64,000 nucleotides of DNA, taken from positions 1 through 64,000 of the forward strand of contig NZ_LGEL01000500.1 of assembly GCF_001636695.1 (NCBI RefSeq), written 5' to 3'. Of this stretch, positions 25,287 through 36,300 are shown in pieces. A model generated the notes under the pieces. That model was not told where the DNA came from and made no database searches. It was given only the letters and a program-made list of their open reading frames with translations. The position numbers and the translations under genes were made by a program. Origin of the DNA: Pedobacter panaciterrae. GTDB taxonomy: Bacteria > Bacteroidota > Bacteroidia > Sphingobacteriales > Sphingobacteriaceae. Positions within the stretch are counted from its first letter, which is position 1, and each line of letters opens with the position of its first letter.

Positions 25287-26621
25287 TTAAAGTTTCAAAC
25301 GGTTACGACGGCCAAGTTTGATCGGATACTTCTTGTCGATTTTGTTCAGTAAAACGTAAACGGAATCTTTTGAATTGTTAACGCCCGAAAGGATTATTGT
25401 TGTACTATCAGGCCTGCTATACTTCAGCACCAGTCTATCATTCTTATAATTACTATTTTTGTTCTGCAGTAACAAAAGGTGATTTACCGTATCTGTTTTG
25501 TAGCTGTAATAATGTCTTCCACCGGAACCCGCCAGCTCATAATTTCTGTCTTTATCTTTGTAGCTGATCTGTTCATAGTTGGTAGAATCAAGTATAACCG
25601 GTCTGTTTGAACGGATACTGATTGTGGCCCATTTTTCGAACACTACATCCTTCCATCTTGTTGAATCTGTAGCAGAATAAGGGAATACCTTGCCATTGAG
25701 TTTAAACTCACTTACATTATAAATTCCACTTGCTCCCCTTAATCCTTTTGCTTTGGGAAACTGATAGGGATCGTTCTTATACCCCTTGTAGGTTTTAAAT
25801 CCGTAAAAAAACACAAAAAAGAAGATCACTGCAGCCTTTAATACGATCCTGCCGTTTTTTAACCATCCCGTAAATATGGGCTTAAATAAATTCGGCACAG
25901 TTGGTTTACCAAGCGAGATCAGGTTATAGATTCGCCTTGCATCATAGGCTAGTACAAATATAGCCAGCGAGATCAGGTAAAAGCTGTAAACATATTCTCC
26001 GCCTTGGTAGGCAAGGTTTGAAATGAACACATTACCTGTAAACACCAGTATAATAAATGCACCTATTGAGGCTGTTCTTCTGAAGAACAGGAGGATGCCT
26101 GCAAGCAGTTCCACTCCACCAAGAAAAGACTCGTAACCTGGTACTACACCAAGGCTCAGGGAGAATATTTTCCAGTCGGTAAAATCGCCATAACTGGTAT
26201 TCAGGTTGCTAATGGATGGAAAGGGTGCCTGTAGCGGAAAAAACTTGATAAACCCATAACCGATAATCCCTATAGCTAGCCTGTACCTTAATATGGTTCT
26301 TAACCAATAGTACAAAATACTATAATCTGTATCTGGTTTCTCTTTTTTTGCCCATATTACAGCTCCTATAGCTGCTATGATGGCAATAATGATCCAGTCT
26401 ATGAAACTTCCTGTGGCTGAACCAAAGCTGGGAAAATATCTGGTAATGAAAAAAATATCTCCATACTTGAGGTTAAACCAGTTAATGGCAAAGATCCCTT
26501 TGTAGTATTTCCAGTCCAACGGAATGGTTTGAAGAATGAAATAAATGAAAAAGAAGCGCAGGGCAGTCTTTTCATAACCTTTCCATTCAGGAGCAGATTG
26601 GTCTAATTTAATGGTTGTCAT
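25287..26621 (-). CDS. DoxX-like multi-pass membrane protein
   Basis: 444 residues with about eight predicted helices between 20 and 275 (FFFIYFILQTIPLDW, TILRYRLAIGIIGYGFIKFF, FLGGVELLAGILLFFRRTAS, AFIILVFTGNVFISNLAYQG) and a soluble C-terminal region (about 290-444) ending KIDKKYPIKLGRRNRLKL. The R-x-x-x-G-I-I-G-x-G helix and following glycine-rich helices are DoxX-like. It lacks the charged linker found in its downstream paralogue. It lies 12 bases after susD and 12 bases before the paralogue, so it is co-transcribed. The biochemical role is unknown; a membrane redox partner for imported sulfur compounds is a hypothesis. Confidence 0.6.
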   Translation of the reverse strand: MTTIKLDQSAPEWKGYEKTALRFFFIYFILQTIPLDWKYYKGIFAINWFNLKYGDIFFITRYFPSFGSATGSFIDWIIIAIIAAIGAVIWAKKEKPDTDYSILYYWLRTILRYRLAIGIIGYGFIKFFPLQAPFPSISNLNTSYGDFTDWKIFSLSLGVVPGYESFLGGVELLAGILLFFRRTASIGAFIILVFTGNVFISNLAYQGGEYVYSFYLISLAIFVLAYDARRIYNLISLGKPTVPNLFKPIFTGWLKNGRIVLKAAVIFFFVFFYGFKTYKGYKNDPYQFPKAKGLRGASGIYNVSEFKLNGKVFPYSATDSTRWKDVVFEKWATISIRSNRPVILDSTNYEQISYKDKDRNYELAGSGGRHYYSYKTDTVNHLLLLQNKNSNYKNDRLVLKYSRPDSTTIILSGVNNSKDSVYVLLNKIDKKYPIKLGRRNRLKL

Positions 26622-26633
26622 AATCTATAAATT

Positions 26634-28004
26634 TTAATATCCTGGATTATTTGGCCTTAGTGCCGGATCTATCAGCAGCTGATCATTGGGAATCGGCATC
26701 AAATATTTCCTGACGTCAGTAATGTTCAGCACAGCAGATGCCCTTCCTGTTCTTACCAGGTCAAACCAACGGTGCGGCTCAAAAGCAAATTCAACTCTTC
26801 GTTCGTTTTCAATAGCCAGCAGGACATCTGCTTTAGTAACTGCAGGCGTCCCAGCCAGTCCGGATCTGTCGCGCACGGCATTAAGATCGGCAATAGCGCC
26901 TCCCAGTTTATCATCTGCAGGAGTTGCAGCTGCAGATGCCTGATTGGCACGTGCTTCAGCTCGGATCAGGTACAATTCTGCAATGCGTATCACATAGGAT
27001 GGATCTGTAGCCGGACTCCGGTAATAAAGGTTGCCATACCAGCGATTCTGATTGTCCTTTGCGATTAAAGCACTTCTGGTACCACCAATTAATGGATCGT
27101 TTAGCAAAGCAACTAAGGCATCGTTGGGAGCCCATTGTCTCGTCCCCCCATTTTGCTGTGGCTGCCATTGTCCGCGGTGCCCATTGGTTTCACTTGCACT
27201 ATAGAATATCTCAAATACAGATTCCTGAGTGCCACGGGCATCATTTTGAAAGAAACTACCAAATGGTTTCAATAGCTTGTAATTGGTATTGTCAGCAATT
27301 AACCTTGTGGCATATGATTCGGCATTGGCCCAATCGCCTCTGTACAGATAATATCGGGCCTTTAACGCCCATACGGTTTTACGGGTTGCCTTATACCTGT
27401 CTGTGGTTTCCGTTAATAAGGGTTCTGCTTTTTCAAGATCGCTAAGCGCCAGCGCATATACTTCGTTCTGAGGACTACGCGATATGCCACTATTATCAGT
27501 AGCCGATTCGGTAGGTTTAGTAATCAGTGGTACACTGCCCCAGGTTCGCGCCAGATCAAAGTAAGCAAGTCCGCGAATAAAATAGGCCTGACCAACGATC
27601 TGATCTTTAACTGCCTGACTAAGCAGGGGATCTGTTACAGCAGGAACTTTTGCAATAACATGGTTGGCGCGACTGATGGCCAGATAAATAGCGCTCCATG
27701 CGCCGCTTATAGTTGAATTGTCTGCACTTACATTGTGGTTGATAAATTCCTGTACCTGCGATTGTGAACCTGTCCACTGAACATTATCTCCGTTCAAATA
27801 GCCAATTGATTGAAATGTTGTTCCGTAATATCCTCCGTTGGCAAGTGCAGCATAAACTCCGGTAAGTGCAGTTTGTGCCGAGGCTTTATCATATATTGTC
27901 TGTTTGTCTGATATCGATGCACGAGGCTCTACATCAAGATATTTTTGGCACGCTGTGAACGATAGGACACCAAAAACAGACAGGGCATATATTGCTTTTT
28001 TCAT
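26634..28004 (-). CDS. SusD/RagB-family outer-membrane lipoprotein
   Basis: 456 residues. The lipoprotein signal ends VLSFTAC with the Cys at about 19. The SusD fold is marked by QTALTGVYAAL, NGDNVQWTGSQ, GQAYFIRGLAYFDLARTWGS, the TPR helices, RIAELYLIRAEARA and the C-terminal ENERRVEFAFEPHRWFDLVR and YLMPIPNDQL. It is the surface lid that captures ligand for the SusC channel encoded immediately upstream (27 bases). Members of this small subgroup (~450 residues) often import peptides or small glycans; the ligand is not evident. Confidence 0.92.
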   Translation of the reverse strand: MKKAIYALSVFGVLSFTACQKYLDVEPRASISDKQTIYDKASAQTALTGVYAALANGGYYGTTFQSIGYLNGDNVQWTGSQSQVQEFINHNVSADNSTISGAWSAIYLAISRANHVIAKVPAVTDPLLSQAVKDQIVGQAYFIRGLAYFDLARTWGSVPLITKPTESATDNSGISRSPQNEVYALALSDLEKAEPLLTETTDRYKATRKTVWALKARYYLYRGDWANAESYATRLIADNTNYKLLKPFGSFFQNDARGTQESVFEIFYSASETNGHRGQWQPQQNGGTRQWAPNDALVALLNDPLIGGTRSALIAKDNQNRWYGNLYYRSPATDPSYVIRIAELYLIRAEARANQASAAATPADDKLGGAIADLNAVRDRSGLAGTPAVTKADVLLAIENERRVEFAFEPHRWFDLVRTGRASAVLNITDVRKYLMPIPNDQLLIDPALRPNNPGY

Positions 28005-28031
28005 GTTTTTAATTTTTAGTTTTCATAGTAA

Positions 28032-31000
28032 TTACAATGACACGTTAATGCCAAACTGAAAGCTTCTGGGCTGTGGCGGAGTGCCTAAATCTATACCCTG
28101 AGCATTTTGCGAACTGCTTGCGGAAGATTCAGGATCAAGACCTGTATAATTTGTAATAAGGAACAGGTTACTGGCAATTACAGACAACCTTACCCTGTCT
28201 AGTTTTATCCTTTCAGTGAGTGATTTTGGAAGGGTATATCCTAATGTGAGTGCACGTAAGCGTAAAAATGACCCATCTTCTAACCAGCGACTGCCATCAT
28301 CCTTGTAATTGTTGTTGTTGATGCCATCAGGCCTTGGTGTGTTGGTGATATCACCGGGTTTTTGCCATCTGTCAACATTGCTGGCAAAAATGATACGGTT
28401 TGCATCACGGGCTCCTCCTGCTTCACCAAAGAACCTGTTGTGGTTATACACCTTGTTTCCATAAGAAAAGGAAAAGAATACACCCAGGTCTATGCCTTTA
28501 TAGGCAAAGTTGTTGCCCATACCACCAAAGAACTTAGGCCATACGCTACCATAAATCTGCCTGTCTGCAGCCGTAATTTTACCGTCCTTATTGTAATCGT
28601 CATATACCACATTACCCGTTTGCGGATCTACATAAAGTTCCTTGTACAGGTAGAAGGAATACAGGGAACTTCCCTGAATGTTCCAGATCAGATCACGACT
28701 ACCAAATTTAACCGGTGCAGAAAGTTTTTCGATCTTGTTCTTGTTTCCGGATATATTGAAACTTGTACTCCAGGTAAAATCTCTTCCTTTTATGTTTGTA
28801 GAATTGATGCTCAGCTCATAACCACGGTTACTGATCTCGATCTCGTTCTTGGTATAACTGTTGAAACCGGTAGTAGCCGCAAGTGGACTTGAGATAATTC
28901 CGTCGCTTGTATATTTCCTATAGTAATCAAATGTAAAGGAAAGTCTTCCTTTTAACACGGCAAGATCAAATCCGGTATTGAACTGTGTAGTTTGTTCCCA
29001 ACCAAGATTCGGGTTGGCAATTTGCTGTGGCGCTGTGCCCGGGCTGCCCTGATAAGAAGATCCCCCAGACCATAAGCCAAGAGAGGAAAAATCATCTGCA
29101 CCATTCTGGCTTCCGGTAATACCATAGCTTGTTCTGATCTTTAAGTCGGTAATAAAATCAACATTCCTAAGAAAGTTCTCTTCTTTAAGTTGCCATGCTG
29201 CTCCTACACCTGGAAAATATCCCCATTGTTTGTCTTTACCGAATGCTGATGATCCATCTGAACGCAGGCTAAAATCAAGCAGGTATTTACCGTCAAAATT
29301 ATAATCTAATTTGGTAAAGAATGCCGCCAGGTTTCTTCTGGACCAGCGTTGTGATCCTGTGGTTACAGCGGCTGAGGAAATCAATTTATAAGAGTTGTTA
29401 GCAAAGCCGGTACCTCTGGTTGACGTAGTATTGTTTACATCACTTTGAAGCGTATTTCCTACCAGAATACCAAAGGTATGTTTGGTATTTACCTTGAAAG
29501 TGTAGGAAAGAGTTTGCTCATTAAGCAAAGATGTCCGCTGCCCTATTGATGAAGTAGCAAGACCATTCGGACTGCCAGAGATCAGAAATGTATTCCAGTA
29601 CTCAGATTCAGGATAATTGGTATAATCAAGACCGAAGCTGGAGCGGAACCTTAGCCCCGGCAGGATTTCTGCCTCACCATACAGGTTGCCAATGTATCGC
29701 AAACTGGTAGAGTTGATGTCATAGTTCTTTAAAAGAAGTTCCACATTATCAAATCCTGCACGACCAACCAAAACACCTTGTTCATTGTATGGCGAGAGGT
29801 AAGTTGGGGTATGCAGTGCCGCCTGTAATAAACCACCAGCCGGTCCATCACCTGCCCTGCCTTCATTGCGATAAGTGCGCCCCAGTGTATTGCTGATACC
29901 AACGGTTATTTTGTTGGTTAGCTTCTGATCAAAGTTTGCCTTAAAACTTGCCCTGTCAAAAGATATCGGCGCCAGTATTGATTCCTGTTTATTATAACCT
30001 GCAGATATATAATATTTGGTACCGCTATTACCGCCAGTTACCGAAATATCATAGTTCTGAAGACCTGCTGTTCTGAATACCTGGCTTAAACGATCGTAGG
30101 TTTGCTGTTCTTCAGGCAATCCTCTTCCACCCTCAGATACTGGTCTGAAAGGACGGGTAGCGAAAGTTCCGCCTGTATTGATGTAATTTTCGTTGATCAG
30201 TTCGGCGTGTTGCGGACCAGTGGCCAGTTCCCAAAGTTTAATTGCTTTTGCAAAGCCGTTTGATAAGTTAAAATCCAGTTTTGGCTTCTGTCCGAATTTA
30301 CCGCGTTTGGTAGTAATGATCACTACGCCATTAGCCCCTCTTACTCCATAAAGTACTGTTGCTTCAGCATCCTTAAGTACAGAGATGCTTTCAATATCAT
30401 TCGGATTAATATCGGCAATTGGGGATGTGGATTTCCCTCCGGTATCAAAAGTCTGTAAGCTGGAGTTACTGATAAACACACCATCAATTACGTATAAAGG
30501 GTTGTTGTTGCCATTAATACTGTTCGCTCCGCGAAGGCGTATGTTTACAGTTTCGCCAGGAACACCGGTGTTATTGGTGATCTGGACACCAGCTACTTTT
30601 CCCTGAAGCTGTGATTCAAAACTGCCTCCCGGAATGCTTTTTACATCTTCCAGACTAGTTTTAGTTACTGAACCAATCACATTCCTTCTTTCCTGAGAAC
30701 CATAGGCTACTACAACTACATCATTAAGCTGATTTGCACTTTCCTTCAGTTCTATTTCAATGGTTTCATCTTTTGCAGTCACTTGCCTTGTCTCGTAACC
30801 GATATAGGTAATGGTTAAGGTATATGGCAGTTTTTGTCCGGTAACGAAATTAAACCTGCCATCTTTATCAGTCTGAATAGAGTGCGTAGTGCCAACAATG
30901 CTTACACTTGCTCCTGCAATTCCTTTTCTGCTTACCTGATCAATAACCTGCCCATGCAATGTTGAATTAACAATGGGCTGCTGAGCCCCCGCTATAAAGG

Positions 31001-31070
31001 GAAAGATTATGATCAATCCAAGGATCCAGGTGAATACCCGAATCCTTTTTAGTTGATTGTATTTTTGCAT
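28032..31070 (-). CDS. SusC/RagA-family TonB-dependent transporter
   Basis: 1012 residues from ATG 31070 (MQKYNQLKRIRVF). A longer frame to 31160 overlaps the upstream gene and is rejected. A signal/anchor covers about 10-30. The N-terminal carboxypeptidase-regulatory-like domain (STLHGQVIDQVSRKGIAGAS) is followed by the plug (GKVAGVQITNNTGVPGETVN, NPLYVIDGVFIS, VLYGVRGANGVVIITTKRG) and a 22-strand barrel ending FQFGINVSL. It forms the active outer-membrane importer with the following SusD and needs TonB-ExbBD. It is the second SusC of a tandem pair, closely similar to the one at 33397-36498, implying duplication. Confidence 0.93.
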   Translation of the reverse strand: MQKYNQLKRIRVFTWILGLIIIFPFIAGAQQPIVNSTLHGQVIDQVSRKGIAGASVSIVGTTHSIQTDKDGRFNFVTGQKLPYTLTITYIGYETRQVTAKDETIEIELKESANQLNDVVVVAYGSQERRNVIGSVTKTSLEDVKSIPGGSFESQLQGKVAGVQITNNTGVPGETVNIRLRGANSINGNNNPLYVIDGVFISNSSLQTFDTGGKSTSPIADINPNDIESISVLKDAEATVLYGVRGANGVVIITTKRGKFGQKPKLDFNLSNGFAKAIKLWELATGPQHAELINENYINTGGTFATRPFRPVSEGGRGLPEEQQTYDRLSQVFRTAGLQNYDISVTGGNSGTKYYISAGYNKQESILAPISFDRASFKANFDQKLTNKITVGISNTLGRTYRNEGRAGDGPAGGLLQAALHTPTYLSPYNEQGVLVGRAGFDNVELLLKNYDINSTSLRYIGNLYGEAEILPGLRFRSSFGLDYTNYPESEYWNTFLISGSPNGLATSSIGQRTSLLNEQTLSYTFKVNTKHTFGILVGNTLQSDVNNTTSTRGTGFANNSYKLISSAAVTTGSQRWSRRNLAAFFTKLDYNFDGKYLLDFSLRSDGSSAFGKDKQWGYFPGVGAAWQLKEENFLRNVDFITDLKIRTSYGITGSQNGADDFSSLGLWSGGSSYQGSPGTAPQQIANPNLGWEQTTQFNTGFDLAVLKGRLSFTFDYYRKYTSDGIISSPLAATTGFNSYTKNEIEISNRGYELSINSTNIKGRDFTWSTSFNISGNKNKIEKLSAPVKFGSRDLIWNIQGSSLYSFYLYKELYVDPQTGNVVYDDYNKDGKITAADRQIYGSVWPKFFGGMGNNFAYKGIDLGVFFSFSYGNKVYNHNRFFGEAGGARDANRIIFASNVDRWQKPGDITNTPRPDGINNNNYKDDGSRWLEDGSFLRLRALTLGYTLPKSLTERIKLDRVRLSVIASNLFLITNYTGLDPESSASSSQNAQGIDLGTPPQPRSFQFGINVSL

Positions 31071-31083
31071 ATAAAAAGTTCTA

Positions 31084-32019
31084 TTATTTATTTGACGATG
31101 TTGCGGCAGTATCTGGCTTTTTACGTACTGTAGGGAGTACTTTTCTGTTGCGTAGGTCATACTTCTGACCTTGACTCAGAAATATAAAAGGGCCCGATGA
31201 AGCAGTGTAATCCTCCTTTTCATCTTTAACATGATTATCTCCTTTACCAATTATTGTATTGTAATCATAAATCACCGCATAAGATTTGCCTATAACCTCT
31301 AGTGTATCGCGCTGCACTACAACAGAAGTTGCTTCATCTAATCCTATCCCGATTAGTTCCGGCGATTTTTTAATAAAATCGACAAGGTCAAACTGCCTGT
31401 TTCTTTTCAGCAAGTGCTGATCTATTGCTGAGTTTTTCAGGAAGCCCAATCCCTGGGTATGATCACCCACAAGAATTTGCGGGCCTTTAGTATCGCCTCT
31501 CCAGAGAAATGAACCCTGAATACTCGCACCAGCAGAACTGCCTATGATTACCCCACCACGGTTCAGTACGTCAAAGAAAGCCTGATGTGTAAGGGTATTT
31601 AGGTAAGAATCTGCAATTCTCCACTGGCGGCCTCCATCAAACCATACGCCTGTAGCTTTTTTAATAGGCGCAATAAATTTTTCGCTATTGGCTTCAGCCA
31701 GATTGTTGGTGTGTAATACGGTTACATTTTTAATACCCAGCTCTTTTTTGATCTTTTCGGCCGAAGTTTTACTAAAGGCTGCAGAATCTCCGGTTGCAGC
31801 AGTAATTACCACAATATTTGCTTTGTCTTTTCCACCTGCCAGCTCCAGAAATTTACTCCAGATCTCTGGCGTTGAGCCACCACCACCGATAATGATAAGT
31901 GAGCCCTTTTCGGGACCATGCTTGGTTGTTGATTTTTGATTGATGGTAACCGGTGTTTGCGAAAATGCAATTGAGACTCCTAAAGCGAGCACTACAGTTA
32001 GTAATAATGACTTTTTCAT
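31084..32019 (-). CDS. secreted cyanophycinase-like S51 peptidase
   Basis: 311 residues. A signal peptide ends near 20 (SIAFSQ). The S51 family is marked by GSLIIIGGGGSTPEIWSKFL, VVITAATGDSAAFSKTSAEK, TGVWFDGGRQWRI, the nucleophile elbow GVIIGSSAGASIQGSFLWRG (Ser of S-S-A-G-A), and GIGLDEATSVVVQRDTLEVIG. S51 enzymes include cyanophycinase and dipeptidase E, which act on Asp-linked peptides. It is located between two SusCD pairs, 33 bases after susD and 13 before susC, and would process an imported peptide-like ligand in the periplasm. Substrate unknown. Confidence 0.85.
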   Translation of the reverse strand: MKKSLLLTVVLALGVSIAFSQTPVTINQKSTTKHGPEKGSLIIIGGGGSTPEIWSKFLELAGGKDKANIVVITAATGDSAAFSKTSAEKIKKELGIKNVTVLHTNNLAEANSEKFIAPIKKATGVWFDGGRQWRIADSYLNTLTHQAFFDVLNRGGVIIGSSAGASIQGSFLWRGDTKGPQILVGDHTQGLGFLKNSAIDQHLLKRNRQFDLVDFIKKSPELIGIGLDEATSVVVQRDTLEVIGKSYAVIYDYNTIIGKGDNHVKDEKEDYTASSGPFIFLSQGQKYDLRNRKVLPTVRKKPDTAATSSNK

Positions 32020-32052
32020 AATATTCTTATTTACGGGTTTAGGTTTCGTTAT

Positions 32053-33396
32053 TTAATAGCCTGGGTTTTGATCGCCAGCCAAATCAGGATCATTGATAAT
32101 TTCACTCTGAGGAATCGGGAATACCCAGAAATTTGGATTTTTAAGATTCACGTTCACTGCGCCAAATACTTCAGCAGCACGGCCCGTTCTTACGATATCG
32201 ATAAAGCGATGTCCTTCAAAGGGCAGTTCAAACCTTCTCTCGTTTTCAATGGTCAGCAATACTTCATTTACCGTGAGTTGTGGTGTATAGGTAAGTAGTG
32301 GAACATCGGCTCTGCCTTTGATCTTGTTCAGATCCTCAACAGCGCCCTGCAGATCAGGTACTGTTTTATGCGCTCTGGCTTCTGCCCTGATCAGGTATTG
32401 TTCGGCAATACGCAGTATGAAGATAGAACTGGTCCCGTCCTGATTTCCATATTGGATCAAATCATAAACACCCTGCGGCGTTTGAAACAGCAAGCTTTTT
32501 CGGGAGCCGCCCAGATTAGGGTTTAAGATCAGACCAACAAAACCACGTTCCGGAATATAATCATGCCTGCCGCCCTGTTCAGGTGAGCGCCAATTGGTAT
32601 AAAATGAACTTTTATCAGATGTACTGAAGGCGATCTCGAAAATCGATTCCCTGGAGTTCTTAGAAGTAAAGAAAGTAGCATAAGGCTTAACCAATTCGAA
32701 ATTGGTACTGGCGATACTTTTACTTGCATACTCCTCTGCCAGATCCCATTTTTTGGTATACAGATAAAGTCTGGCTTTCAAAGCGTAGGCCGTAAATTTA
32801 TTGGCCTTGTTGCGGTTAATAGTAGCAGAAAGAAGATTTTCTGCATTATTTAGATCAGACAATGCCTGTGCATAGGTTTGCTCAAGTGTGCTTCTTCTGA
32901 CACCTTTATGTGCATTTGCAGATGTAGCCGGTTCTAAAACAATTTGTACACCGCCATAGGTTTTTCCCAGATCAAAGTAGGACAAGCCCCTTAGGAAATA
33001 AGCTTCGCCAAGAATTTGGTTTTTATCGGCCTGTGATACTAATCCATCTGCCAGCAGCGGTACCTTATTAAGGATAAAGTTAGCCCTGTTGATGATCACA
33101 TAAAATGTAGAAAAGCCACCCCCTCCGGTTTTATCGGCTACTACTCTGTTCTGCGCATTGAAATTAACCACATTATCACCTGCCAGATCCTGTGATACGA
33201 TATTAGAACCAGCAAGGCCCTGAAGTGCATCATACACTCCGGTAAGGGCTGCCTGTGCCGATTTCTTGTCTACTATTACCGCTTCATCAGAAATATTTGC
33301 CTGCGGTTCTGTTTCCAGTACTTTTTTGCACGAAGCCGCAAGCAGTGCAATAAGTAGCAATAGTATATTTAGTTTTTTCATCTTGATATTCATCAT
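32053..33396 (-). CDS. SusD/RagB-family outer-membrane lipoprotein
   Basis: 447 residues. Lipobox ALLAASC with Cys at about 23. SusD marks are QAALTGVYDALQGLAGSNIV, DLAGDNVVNFNAQNR, GEAYFLRGLSYFDLGKTYGG, LRIAEQYLIRAEARAH and ENERRFELPFEGHRFIDIVR, ending NPGY. The ATG at 33396 follows the susC stop directly; an ATG at 33381 (MKKLNILLLL) would give a cleaner signal peptide and is the likely alternative start. It pairs with the SusC at 33397-36498 and is about the same length as the second SusD in this operon, to which it is clearly related. Confidence 0.92.
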   Translation of the reverse strand: MMNIKMKKLNILLLLIALLAASCKKVLETEPQANISDEAVIVDKKSAQAALTGVYDALQGLAGSNIVSQDLAGDNVVNFNAQNRVVADKTGGGGFSTFYVIINRANFILNKVPLLADGLVSQADKNQILGEAYFLRGLSYFDLGKTYGGVQIVLEPATSANAHKGVRRSTLEQTYAQALSDLNNAENLLSATINRNKANKFTAYALKARLYLYTKKWDLAEEYASKSIASTNFELVKPYATFFTSKNSRESIFEIAFSTSDKSSFYTNWRSPEQGGRHDYIPERGFVGLILNPNLGGSRKSLLFQTPQGVYDLIQYGNQDGTSSIFILRIAEQYLIRAEARAHKTVPDLQGAVEDLNKIKGRADVPLLTYTPQLTVNEVLLTIENERRFELPFEGHRFIDIVRTGRAAEVFGAVNVNLKNPNFWVFPIPQSEIINDPDLAGDQNPGY

Positions 33397-36300
33397 TTAA
33401 AATGTAACATTGATTCCCAGGTTCAGACTTTTGGTTTGCGGCACGCCATTAAAATCGAGCCCCTGAACCAGACCATTTGAACTGTCGGCCGCTGAATTGG
33501 TTTCCGGATCAGGCCCGGTATATTTAGTGATGGTAAACAGATTGCTTCCTGTAATATAGAGCCTTGCGTTACTGATCTTTAGTTTTGAACTGATGCTTTT
33601 TGGCAGGTTGTAGCCTACGGTTACATCCCTCAAACGGATGAATGATGCATCCTCAAAAAATCTGCTGGTATTGCCTTCATAATTGCGGCTGCCATCAGGA
33701 TTCTGTACAGAAGTTGGTCTGGGTAATACATTTACATCACCAGGGTTTTTCCAGTAGTTGAGTGCACTTTTTTGTATGGAACGGGTTACACCTCTGGTAC
33801 CACCTGCTTCAAGAAATAAAGCAGTATAGTTGAAAAGCCTGTTACCGGATTTGTACACAAAATTCAGGTTCAGATCAAAGCCTTTATAGGTAAATGTATT
33901 CTTAAAAGCACCTTCAAAATTTGGCCATGCATTGCCTACAATCTTACGGTCATCGGCCGTGATCTTTCCATCACCTGTAACATCTTCAAAAATGGCATTA
34001 CCCGTTTCCGGATTTACACCCAGATAATTGTATACCCATACAGAATAAAGTGGAAATCCCTGTTCAGTACGGTACATACCATAACTTCCGGTAATTGGAT
34101 TGTTGATCTTCTCAACAATGTTTTTATTATGAGAAATTGTGAAAGTAGTTGTCCAGCTGAAATCCTTAGACCTGATATTCTTTGAACTAATCAATAACTC
34201 CACCCCTGTATTACTGATCTCACCTACATTTTGATAAACGGTAGAAAAACCTGTTTTAGCGGCTACAGGAACATCCATGAGCAAGTCTGTGGTATATTTT
34301 CTGTAATAATCGAACTCAAAAGATAATGCGTTACTAAATAGTCCGCCCGATAATCCGACGTTAAACTGGCTGGTAGTTTCCCACTTCAAATCAGGGTTAC
34401 CCAGCTGGCTTGGTGCAATACCTGGCTGATCCAGATAATTTCTGCCTCCACCCCAAAGCCCTCTTGCTGCAAAATCGCCAACGTCCTGATTACCGGTATA
34501 GCCGTAGCTGGTTTTTAGTTTCAGGTTATTGATCACATCGGTTTTAGGGAAGAAGGATTCCTGACTGATATTCCAGCCTAAACCTACTGAAGGAAAGAAC
34601 CCCCACCTGTTGTTTGATCCGAACCTTGACGAAGCATCATACCTGGCATTAACATCTATAATATACCTGCTATCAAATGAGTAGTTGGCCCCGGTAAAGA
34701 AGGAAATCAATCCATAATCAGAACCTGAAGAGGATGCTGTTTGGACTGCGGCTGATGTAATTCTTTTGAACTGATTACTTGGAAAACCTGTTCCCGTGAG
34801 CGTTTGTCTTTCCTGACTGGTGTACTGTACTGAATTACCCAAAAAGAAAGCAAAATCGCTTTTGCTTTTAGACAAAGAGAAGTTGATCAGCTGCTCGGCA
34901 ATAAGTGACTGGCGACTAGTAATTACATCATTAGCCTCGCCCGCAGGCTGTCCATATACCAGATTGGTATTGTAATAGGCATTTTCCTTATATAAATTAT
35001 AATCGTTGCTTAGCGACGATTTGAAAGTAAGATTAGGTAAAATACTATACGTACCATAAAGGTTATTGATACTCCTCAAGCTATTAGAGTGCGTATCTGA
35101 GTTTTCAAGAATTGCAATATGGTTATCAAATACTGTTGGCTTGGTAAAACTGCCATCTGCATTGTAAAACGGATAAAAAGTTGGCGTGTGCAACGCGGCC
35201 TGAAATAATCCGGCAGGCCCATCACCTACCCGTACCAATCTTCTTGGGACACTAGATATGCTGTTGCTCGTTCCAACCTTAAACCTCTTGTTAATGGTAT
35301 GATCAAGATTAAGCCTAAAGGAATACCTTTTAAAATCCTGTAGTTTAAGTGTTGATTGCTGATCCTGATACTCTCCGCCAATGTAGAAATTGGTTTTAGT
35401 ATCACCACCGGAGAGCGAAAGATTATAACGCTGAGACTGGGCCACCCTAAATACGTCACTTAACCTGTCGTAGGTTTGCTGATCTTCAGGATTACCATAA
35501 GCCGGATACCCTGCAATCACTTCTGATACAGGCCTGAAAGGTCGCGTAGCATAAGACAAGCCATCATTTTTATGTACCAGGTTTACAAGATCAGCATGTT
35601 CAGGCCCGGTAACCAGTTCCCATAGGTTATAGGCCTTGCCCAATCCATAATCTGCAGAGAAACTAAACTTGCTCTTGGAATTTTTACTTCCTCTTTTAGT
35701 GGTGATCAAAATTACTCCGTTAGCTCCTCTGGCTCCATATACTGCAGTAGCATTCGCATCCTTTAATACCGAAACCGTTTCAATGTCTTCCGGGTTCAGG
35801 TCAGACAAAGGATTGGGCGTTTGTCCCCCCAGCCCTCTTGACAGGCCCTGCAGGTTTTCATTGTTAATAAATACCCCATCTATAACATATAATGGATCAT
35901 TGCCTGCAGTGATGGAGATTGCTCCGCGCAGACGAACCAGTACTGAAGTACCCGGAACACCTGAATTACTGGAAACCAGCAACCCTGGTACCTGACCTTG
36001 CAGCTTTTCGATAACACTGGTATAAGATGCCTTTGACAGATCTTCGGCATTTACGGTTGTGATAGCTGAAATTTGGGAGCTCTTTTTGGTTTGTGTATAT
36101 CCTACAACCTGAACCTCATTGAGTTCATTCAATTCTTCTTCCAAACCAATCACTATCGGACTCTTTTCTACCACTATCTCCTTCTTTTTAAAGCCGGTAT
36201 ATATAATGATAAGCGTATATGGAAAGGCCTGACCGGTTTTGAAACTAAAGCCGCCGTCTATATCGGTAACTACTGAGTGTGTAGTGCCTTTGATCTGCAC